Positions 55,916-64,000 of a stretch of 64,000 nucleotides of DNA are shown piece by piece (the first letter of the stretch is position 1; every line of letters begins with the position of its first letter). The stretch spans positions 202,552,216 to 202,616,215 of the forward strand of contig NC_080673.1 in assembly GCF_030445035.2 (NCBI RefSeq), written 5' to 3'. Made by a program: the position numbers and the translations under genes. The notes below the pieces were generated by a model. It searched no databases. It worked only from the letters and a program-made list of their open reading frames with translations, and was not told the DNA's origin. This DNA comes from Dasypus novemcinctus. Taxonomy: Eukaryota; Chordata; Mammalia; Cingulata; Dasypodidae.

Positions 55916-58900
55916 GGGGCCGAGGCCACCGCCCTGCGTGGGCCTCTTGGGAGGGTGGGCCGGGCTGCCTGCCCGGGGCGCTGGACTGCCGCCTGCCTCT
56001 GTCCCTGCTGCCGTCCCGCCAGCCCCTGGAAAGCGCGGTGGCCCAGGGTCACACCCTGATGGTTCCAAGAACTCGCCCCACCGAGGCCAAGGGACCCTCT
56101 GGGTGCAGAGCGGCCTGGCTGCCCTGAGCTTGGCCACGTGACGACGACACGCCTGCTCCTCCCTTGTTCACCTCTCCGCTCACCACGGTCCACAGGGTGG
56201 GTATCTTCGGCCCACTTCCTGGATCCGTGGGACCCTAGGAGGTGACAGACAGCTCAAGGCTGGGGTGGGGAAGGGCAAGGTGGCAGCCACGCTGGAGACA
56301 GCGTGGCGTCGCGTGGATTGTTCCGTGTGTAAACTTGCACTCTCCCTCGAGCAGCACTTTGGCACACGTGCGACGATTTTAAGGACTGACGAAGCATATC
56401 TCGAGGCGCTGTCACGATGCTGGCATCGGCTTTCTTCCATGCAGCACCGTCTGGGGCAGAGTCTCGTGCAGGTTTGGAGCTAGTGGAGCCTTCAAGTGGG
56501 GGACGCGCCTGGCTCGGCACCCCCACGGGCTGCCCACGGCCTGCTCTCCACGTGCTCCGCCTGCTCAGATCGGGGCCCACCTAGGCAGGTGAGACACAGG
56601 CTGCGCGCTCGCTGCCTGCAGGCCCCGTGCGAGGATCTGGGTGCCCCACCCAGAGGGCCTCCCTCCCTCCAGTTTCTCCACGGCCGCTGGGCCTCACTGC
56701 CCCGGGTGGTGCTGGGAGCTGGCGGTGAGCTGGGCTAGATCCAGGGCCCCTGGCTGTCCCCGGCAAGGCTGCTGGAGGCTGGGAGGTGGCGTTCCAGTTC
56801 CAGCAGAAACGGGTGCTGGGGAGGGGATGGCACCCAGAAGAGCCCGGCCTGCTGGGAGCTCAGGAGGAAATGAGCAGAGCGTCGTTTGTTCACCCGCTGT
56901 GGCCACAGAAACCTGGAATGCTGAGATCCATGGGAGAGGAGTCTTTAAAGACAGGAGGGGGTGCTTCTCTGTGGGTCTGCCCAGCTCCCTCAATCTGACC
57001 GCAGGGAGGGTCAGCCCAAGAAGCGAGAGGCCTGCCCAAGGCCACAGCGCTGAAATTATTTTTGCTGTTTGTGCCTGCTTGGCAGTTAAATTCAGGCCCT
57101 GTTTAGTTGTAACTGACAAACCCTATATAAATCCATTAAAGCAAACAAACAAAAAAAGAAAAATGGAAGATAAGAAGGGCTTTAATTAGTCCGTGCGTCT
57201 GTGTTTTCAATAAGATTCTAGTAGATGTCCAGCTTCAGGCACGGCTGGATCCAGGGGCCCTGATGTCTTTGGAAACTCACTTGCTCTCCCCCTCAGCTCT
57301 GTGCTGTCCTCACCCTCAGGTGGGCTGGTGCCGTGGGGTGGCCCCCCAGGGCTCCAAGCTGGCACCCGCTGAGCCGTGTCCAGCAGGAGAAAGCACGCTT
57401 TCCCACAGTTCCAGCACAAACCCTCTGGGCCTGACTTGGGCCTTTGTCCATCCCTGAGCGACGCACACGTGGGGTGAACAAGTAACCCAGACCCCCAGGA
57501 CCGAGAGTGCAGGAGGGGTGGAGCCCGAAAAGGGACGTGGAGCTGCTCTTCCAGGAAAGACGAGGACCAGGTGTCAGCAGGCAGACGGCCGGTCCCTGTG
57601 CCAGGCGCAGGGGAGGCCAGCATGAGGGAGCGCGTGTGCGCCACGGCCCTGGGGCCCCGCGCTGCAGAACCAGCCTCTGGAGGCGTCGCTTGGGGTGTGA
57701 GCAGGGAGCTGCCCGCAAGGGCTCCCCTTACATGGAAACAGCTGATCACGCCGCCTGGCCTTCAGCACGAGCCCAGCATCTGGGCGGTTGCCAGGACATT
57801 TCTGTGATGCAGTAATGATGATGCAGAAGCTGCAGTAATGACGAGGGAGGTATTGTGTTGTTTCAAAAGGATCCTGTGTATTGGGGAGACGTCTTGAAAT
57901 GTCAGGCTATGAATAGTCTCTGAAAAACTAAATCACGGGCTAGACAATCTTTTCTAGTCAACAGATGCATGCTTGACTCTTCTACATCCTGATGTGTAAA
58001 ACAAGGGGTGGGGGGAGGCTGTACGCTGGTGAGTTCAGCTAGTGGAGAAGAGGGTTTTGCGCTCGCAGGGAGCCCAGCGCTGTGCTGAGAGTACGACCTC
58101 GGCGAGGGAGCGCAGAGGGCCTGGGTTCACCCAGACGGGACCCGGGAGGGAAATGAAGCTCCCATCTTGTGAGCCGGCACCCAGCGTCTTCTCTCACTTA
58201 ATCCTAAACCTTCTCATCGATCAACGTGAACGACTGTCGTGACGGGCCCAGGGAGCTGGGGTGACCTGCACATCCACCTGTGTCTACGTCAGCCGTTTGG
58301 GTCCTGGGCCCAGAGCCACTAAGCCATGGCCGGACACAGGAAGGGCCCGCGGAGTGTGGCAGCAGCGAGAAGCGTGAACGGGCCTGGTGGGCAGCACAGG
58401 GTCGGGGCCACTCGGAGGAGGGCTGGCCGAGGGCTGGCCAGTGCCACCTCCGTGGGCCCCAGAGCCCTCGAGCCAGTAGGACTCCCTGCAGGGCGAGGTG
58501 GACGCCATGCGTGACGCTGTCCCTCGAGAGGAGGTGGCGTGCGTGTCCCTGTGCGGCCTTGGGGGAATCCCCACTCCTTCCTAGAGCCCGCGCCTCGGCT
58601 GCCGGGGCCTGGGGCCTTCTCGTGTCCCCTGTGCCATCCCAGGCTGCCTCCCCCCGCACGCTTGCTCCACCCTGGACGTGGGGACCGGGCCGCACCCCTT
58701 GCTGCAGAGCCGGTTCTGGGAAAGCCCCGGTGGCACCGCAAAGGGGACGGAGCAGTTTTCCTGGGGACCTGCTCCCTTAATCTGCCTTCTGTCCAGGCAA
58801 GGCGAGAGGCGAGCGCCCCCCAACGCGCGGCACGCGAGGCGTTCCCGCGAGGCCCAGGGCCCCTGCCCAGAGACGAGGCAGGGTGTGGAGGTGGGGGGCC

Positions 58901-59767
58901 GCGGAGGCCGGCTTGGGCCTCGCGAGGAGGGCTGCTCAGCTCGGTAGCGTGTCGCGTTGCTGGTTAGGGCGTGGGGAAGCGCATTCCAGGATGTGGGGAA
59001 ACAGGATGCCTCTTTAGTAACACCAGCACGGGCCTCCACGGCGCCGGCCCGAGCCTCGCAATTTGACTCCGAAGGAGCTGTCCAGACAGCCGTCCCCAAA
59101 AGGAGAAGTGCGCGTGGGATCGTTTGGGGCCCCTTTAATGAAATAGCCTGGGAATAGCCTTCACGTGTGACGAGCGAGGACAGGCTGAGCAGCCTCCAGC
59201 GGCCCCGGAGGGGCTCACGGTGTGTCCGAGGGGCACTCCGCAGAGGAGGGGGTCACGGTGACGTGGATGTCAAACCTCTGGCCCCTGGTGGTAACCCCCA
59301 GAGAGCCTGCACGTGGGCGAGGACCGGACGCCATTGTGGGAGCACGAGCGTGAGGTTTACCGGGGAGCTGGGCCTTGGGGTGCAGGTTCTCTTGTTTAAG
59401 TTGGGGCTTTCGAACCTGAGCCCCAGAGGTAGAGCAGGCAGGAGCTCAGCTGTGCTGGCTGGAACGGGGTGGGGGTGGGGCCCCCAGGTGTGCACCCCCC
59501 ACACCTCCCACCCAAAGAGCGCTGAGGGGCTGGGGAGGGCTGCCCCGGGGCACGGTTGGCCCCTGTGCCGCCTGCTGTGGCGTCACTGCAGGGCAGATCG
59601 CCCTCGGAGCCCGTCCCCTCGTGGCGTCTGCGCCCACCCTCCGGGGAGGGATCTCAAGGCGAGAAGCAGTTCCTGGGCTTCCCAGGCCTGTGCTGCCTGC
59701 CCTTCCCGCTCCTCGGGTGGAGACTGGACTCGCTTTGTGACGTTGTGTCTCTTCTCCCACGCTGAAG

Positions 59768-59850
59768 GGCCTGTGGCGGAAGAGACGGCAGTCCCCTTTG
59801 AGGACGTCCTGGAGAAGGCCAAGGCCGGGGACCCCAAGGCGCAGACGGAG
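59768..59850 (+). CDS. WFS1: WFS1 coding exon 3 (to codon 105)
   Basis: The acceptor is CTCTTCTCCCACGCTGAAG and the donor ACGGAG/GTGAGC. The first two bases complete codon 78, and 27 codons follow. The piece carries PFEDVLEKAKAGDPKAQTE, nearly identical to human wolframin, at the start of its Sel1-like helical repeat region in the cytosolic N-terminal domain. The N-terminal third of the exon (PVAEETAV) is less conserved. The summed coding length to here is 315 bases, so exon 4 starts in phase 0 as expected. A much longer open frame through this exon (59167-60240) is not coding outside it. Confidence 0.93.
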
Positions 59851-62800
59851 GTGAGCACACCGCGACGGCCCAGCAGCCTGGCCCAGAGGAGCAGGTGCCG
59901 GGTGGGAAGTGGGAGGCAGCACCAGCGCGCTGGCCCGGCACCCCGCTTCACGCCTGCCGTGTCCCCCATCACCATTCTGGAGAGTGTGTCCGGCCCGTGT
60001 CCTGCTCAACATTTGTCACAGGCTCCCCCTGCCCGGCGGCTTCTGCCCGGGCACCCCAGGCCGCTGCCCTACCTCACCCTCCCCTGCCTCAGCCTGTGGG
60101 TCCAGGGCGGTGGGCGTGGCTGGCCACCAGCTGTGCGCCCAGGCCCTCAGGCTCAATCGCGGTGCCCCTGGCAGGGGGCAGGCAGGCGGTCCCTGTGCTC
60201 ACAGCTAGAGACACACGAGTGGATTCATTCCAAACGATAAGGAGGAGACGGACACGGTCCCGAGGCGGGGCGTGGCAGAGGGCCCGTTGGGAAGGCCATG
60301 CGGGGAGGGGGCGGCTCGGCCGAGGCCGACACCTGCACCCCTGGGGCCCGAGGAGGGAGAACGCGCGCACCCCACGGGAACTGAAAGGTGGGAGGGCACG
60401 AAGCCTCTGGGCGTGACGGGCTCTGGTGCGTAGCTCTCCAAGGCCCCTCTGGCTCTGGGGGTTAGGGGTGGGGAAGGCTCTCTAGGAGGCTTTCCTGACC
60501 GTCACCCAAGTAGGGAGGTGGTGAGAATAGGGGGCCGGCAACACTGCTGGCAAGAGCGAGTGGTCTGGGGGTCCCTGGGGGGGGTGGAGTTGGCAGGGCG
60601 TGCGGCCAGGCTGGCTGTGGGTGGGCACGGGCAGGGTCCGTGTTTGCTCCTGGAGGGGCATGTGCTGGCTTGGGGGGGCAGGGCTGGTTGGTCTGGCCGG
60701 CAAGCAAGGCGCGAGCGTCCTGGCCGCATGCCACCGAGATGCCTCCCCCAGGAGTCCAGGTGGAGCCGCGGGGTCAGCTGGGAGGGAGCTGGAGCCTGGG
60801 CGCGGTCTGGGTCGCTGCGCATCAGGGGCCTTACGTGGGTGTTTAGAGCCGTCGGGCCAGGCTCCGTCGCCAGGGGAGAAGGTGGAGCCAGCACAGGGCA
60901 TCCACGGATGGAGCCTGGGTGCTTGGCAGTGGGGCCCAGGAGGCCCGCAGCCTGGGAGGCATGTGGACAGGAGATGGGGCTGCGGGGGCCATCAGGAGCC
61001 CTGGAGGAGGCTGGGGGCGCCCCGGGGCAGGCAGCGAGCCTGGAAGCGCCACGGCGCAGCACGACACCAAGGTCAGGACTGCGTCTGCTGGGTCGCTGCA
61101 GGCAGGCTTGGGGCGGTGGGGGCTCGGGCCCCGGTTGCAGGCCTGGGGCATCGAGGCAGGAGCAGCCAGTGTGGGCCGCAGACCCTGGGTGGGCGAAGGG
61201 GCCGTTGAGGGCGGGAGGGTGCCAGCCACCGGACCCCAGGCCCGGGCCCTGCCAGGTGCTGGGAGAGCAAGAAGCCAGAGAGGGGCTTGGGGGGCTCTGT
61301 GCAGGGGCCCAGCTCCCTTCCTCAGCTGGGCCTGGGTAGCGGGTGGCTGCGAGGGTCCCCATCGCCCCCTGGGTTGTGCGAGTTGCAGAGCAGGGCTCGG
61401 GGGGGCCGCTGCCAACATCCGTGTTCAGCAGGGAGGGCCAGGCCTGGGGACAGGTGCCTGGGGCCGGGTTGACGCGCCCTGAGGCCCGCTGGCTTCCTGG
61501 AGGGCGCTCCTTGCGGTGGGCCAGGCGCTGAGGCTGGGCGCAGGCACTGACCACAGCTGGGCCCTGGCATGGGGGCCATAGGCAGCCCCCGGTCCTGCTC
61601 CTCCTGCTCCCGGGGCCGGGGGCCTGCGGGGAGGGCTGTGGGCACTTACGGCCCCGTGCGTTGGGGCTGGCCCTGAGGACCGGGAAGCTGCGCGCTGGCC
61701 TCGCTGGTGGACCTCTGGCGAGGGCTCTGAACAGCGGCTGTCACACCTGCCCTCGGGTCCTGGGTCGGGCCTTGTGGGGGGATGCTGGGCCCAGGCCCGG
61801 CACCCGGGACGCTCTCCGGGGTCCACCCTGGCCATCATCGGCCGGCCCCGGCAGCGGCACCTTGTCTTCCTGGCGTCCGCGCAGGGCAGAGTTCCCGTTC
61901 TCACTTCTTGGGTGAGGAGGCCAAGGCCAGGAGGGCTAGGCCCCCACCCAGGGGCACGCGGCGGGGAGCTCTGGCCAGGAGGGCTCCTCGTGGGCCTGCG
62001 CCGGCTGCTGCCTTCTTTGTCCTGTGCCCGCCTCGCGGGCTCTCTATCACGCTTCCTGTCTCTGCCCCTTTGTCTCGCTGCCTCTCTCCATCCTGCTCAG
62101 GTTCTCCGTTTCCCCCGTCCCCTCTTCCTCTTTGCCCCCCTGTTCTACTCAGTTTCTCCTGTTTCTGCGTGTCTGGCTGCCTTTTGCTTCATCTGGCCTT
62201 CTGGCTCGGGGTCTCTGTGCTCTCTCGACGTCCTTCCACTACCTGACTGCTTTTTCTTTTCTCTCTCCCTCTTTCTCCATTCTCTGTGACCGTCGCACTA
62301 TGATCTGCACCCTGCTCTCTCCACGTCTCTCTGCTCCTCTGCCTGTCTCCCTTCCTCTTTCTTTTTGATTCTCTCTCTACTTGTCTTTCTTGGTCTCTGT
62401 TTCCCTCTGTCCCATCTCGCACATGCGCAGAACTAAACAGCCCTTGCACAGCGAGGGGGGGAGCCGTGCATACCCTCTCCTGGTGTGGGGGGCAGCACTG
62501 GCCTCAGGGGGGCTGTCTCCCTCGCCCGGTCCCTCGGATTCTCGGTGGGCTCTGTCCTGTTCTGGGCCGTTGGGCGTGTGCCCCTTCCCCTGCAGTGAGC
62601 CAGGGCGGGAGCATGGGCGCCCGAAGTGCTCCCAGGACCCCCGAAGGCGAGACGCGGCCTCTGCCTGCCCTGGCCCCCGCGAGGACCCTGGCCCCGCCTC
62701 CCCCTCCTCCAGCTTCGCCCTGGGCGTGTCAGCCGATGTGTTCCTTGCTGCTTCCTCACCTTGGGGTTAGGACCTCAAAACTGGGGGTCAGCCCAGCCCC

Positions 62801-63777
62801 TGGTGTGACAAACGAAGAGCCCTAGGCCCCCACAGGGGCAGGGCGGGGCGAGCTCGGGGGTCGTGTGCCTGGCGTCTGCCTCTCCTTCCGCCCTGGCTGG
62901 AGCCTCGTAGTGCCTTCTCCAGAGAGGCCCAGAGAGGCCTGGCGCCCCGGCCCAGCAGGGACCTCTCACCAGCCCTCGCCGCCCTCCGCGGCGGCCCCAC
63001 TGGGGGCCCCGGTCCTGCTGTCCCGCCATTGTCAAGAGCGACCCCCCACTGCTCCCCGAGGACGAGGAAAGCTCCCGTGTGAAGCCCTACGAGACGATAT
63101 CCCTCCTCCTGCTTCACGCCCTCCGTGCACCCCCACTCCTCCCCCAGCCTGTGCCAGGCCTTTGAGCCAGGGGAGGCCGGGCAGCCCCCTGTGGGCCCCG
63201 CCTGGGTGCAGACGGGATGATGAGCCAGACCAGGGCCCGGCAAGCCTCCTCCACGAAGGGCCAGGCAGAGAGTTTCGGGCTTTACAAGCCCGACAAGCCT
63301 GTCGAGGTGCCCAGCTCCCGTGCGGCAGGAAAGCAATGCAGAGAGCAGGGCACCGGTGGGCATCCTGTGGGCCAAGGAAGCGCCGTCTACCAGCACAGCC
63401 CGTGGCTGGATTTAGCCCACGAGCTGCAGCCTGCAGACCCGGTGCTAGCTGGCCTCTCTCCAGCCCTAACTCTGACGATTTAGAGAAGTGGTAAACGGAC
63501 CAAATCCTCACTATGAATTACCAGCCCCGATGGGGGAGCCCCGGCGGGGGGTGTGCGGGTGCGAATCCAGGAAGGAGGTGGCTGGGGTCAGAGCCGCAGT
63601 CGCCTCGTCTGCAGTGGGGGTGGAGGAGCAGGTGACGGGGCAGCCCCCCACGTCTAAGGAGGGGTCCGACTGGCCGGGTGGGGGGTCCAGGGAGCCCGGG
63701 GTCGCCCTGGGGGGAAGCAGGCCCCCCACGGCGTCTGGGCAGGCTACCGAGGGCCGGTCGGGGCATCTGTCCTGCAG
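59851..63777. other. WFS1 intron 3
   Basis: GC-rich throughout, with several G-rich patches and one pyrimidine-rich tract listed separately. No repeat family or additional exon is recognised. The intron ends in CATCTGTCCTGCAG. Confidence 0.7.
62030..62410 (+). repeat. Polypyrimidine (C/T-rich) tract
   Basis: About 380 bases with strong pyrimidine bias on the plus strand, for example TTTTCTTTTCTCTCTCCCTC near 62251. Low-complexity, with short mirror-symmetric CT runs that could support triplex formation. Confidence 0.75.
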
Positions 63778-63922
63778 GTGGGGAAGCACTACCTGCGGCT
63801 CGCCGCCGCGGCGGACGAAGAGCTCAACAACTGCACCGCTGTGGACTGGCTGGTCCTCGCCGCGAAGCAGGGCCGGCGGGAGGCCGTCAAGCTGCTCCGG
63901 CGGTGCCTGGCCGACAGGAAAG
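63778..63922 (+). CDS. WFS1: WFS1 coding exon 4 (codons 106-153, plus one base)
   Basis: The acceptor is TGTCCTGCAG and the donor GGAAAG/GTGGGT. The 145 bases equal the human exon 4 length and read [18 protein letters not shown] and then [16 protein letters not shown], ending [10 protein letters not shown]. This is the strongly conserved Sel1-like repeat part of the cytosolic domain; only the AAAA segment differs clearly from human (GDT). It ends in phase 1. The next exon is outside the window. Confidence 0.95.
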
Positions 63923-64000
63923 GTGGGTCCGCGCGCCCTCCCAGCCCTGCCCGCGGGCTGCTGCGCAGGAGACCAGCAAGTGAACAGCAAGGGCGGTAGG

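Larger units (their letters stand above)
44616..59767. other. WFS1 intron 2
   Basis: A 15.2 kb intron with consensus ends (GTAAGG and a pyrimidine tract ending in AG). It holds an L1 fragment, three LTR-like repeats, MIR and L2 pieces, a G-rich minisatellite, an alternating purine-pyrimidine tract and a 19-base G run, listed separately. The stretches 45111-47007, 49121-50571, 53441-55689 and 55916-59767 are otherwise unassigned GC-rich sequence in which I see no exon or repeat I can name. Confidence 0.7.
37690..64000 (+). other. WFS1: WFS1 gene, 5' part (exons 1-4, truncated by window end)
   Basis: Encodes wolframin, a multi-pass ER membrane glycoprotein of about 890 residues that affects ER calcium and the unfolded protein response. 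Loss in humans causes Wolfram syndrome. Four exons are visible, with introns of 6521, 15152 and 3927 bases. The coding exons join without a frame break: 232, 83 and 145 bases. The lengths to the end of exon 3 (315) and of exon 4 (145) equal those I recall for the human gene. Exons 5-8, including the large last exon with the membrane segments, lie beyond the window. Confidence 0.93.

Noticed and set aside
59167-60240. 357-codon plus-strand open frame containing WFS1 exon 3
   Set aside because: Only the 83 bases between the splice sites match wolframin; the rest is intronic and GC-rich.
1-64000. Prokaryotic operon, phage, CRISPR or toxin system
   Set aside because: Spliced exons, mammalian repeats and CpG-island structure throughout; no ribosome binding sites, operon-like spacing or direct-repeat/spacer arrays.

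Overview
This 64 kb window is nuclear DNA of a placental mammal, almost certainly a xenarthran and most likely an armadillo. The marker is a tRNA-derived SINE with intact A and B boxes and an AAATAAATAAAT-type 3' end. It is full length at 6250-6661, and related copies lie at 27.8, 36.85 and 36.97 kb. They look like the armadillo DAS family. Several other interspersed repeat families here are ones I associate with Xenarthra. There are no bacterial genes, operons, CRISPR arrays, or rRNA or tRNA genes.

The one firmly identified gene is the 5' part of WFS1 (wolframin, an ER membrane glycoprotein) on the + strand. A CpG-island promoter and non-coding exon 1 lie at about 37.4-38.4 kb. Coding exon 2 is 44384-44615, exon 3 is 59768-59850 and exon 4 is 63778-63922; the window ends in intron 3' of exon 4. 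The three coding pieces join in frame and give the first 153 codons plus one base. They align without gaps to human wolframin, and the exon 3/4 junction falls after codon 105 in both. The membrane domain lies beyond the window.

The left part (0-37 kb) is upstream flank. It holds four or five candidate + strand exons of a gene I cannot name, between 0.7 and 15.8 kb; the best (10638-10746) encodes a U1/JAZ-type C2H2 zinc finger. The rest is repeats: a long minus-strand L1 with nested younger insertions (3.9-9.4 kb), further L1 pieces (17.8, 21.6, 27.3, 30.7, 44.9 kb), LTR-like elements (23.3, 26.7, 32.8-33.5, 33.6-34.5, 47.0, 48.6, 50.6 kb), and old MIR and L2 copies.

Tandem repeats are the other notable content: a 0.78 kb GGT/GAT array (25.3-26.1 kb), a 15-bp minisatellite carrying CACGTG E-boxes (26.86-27.11 kb), a G-rich minisatellite of about 33 bp in WFS1 intron 2 (52.58-53.11 kb), and a 68-bp strictly alternating purine-pyrimidine tract (53.83-53.90 kb).

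I found no evidence of an undescribed system in the sense of a new gene cluster. The most useful leads are the ERSE-like element in the WFS1 promoter, the unnamed zinc-finger exons, and the tandem arrays. Repeat family names and most repeat boundaries are from recognition only and are approximate.
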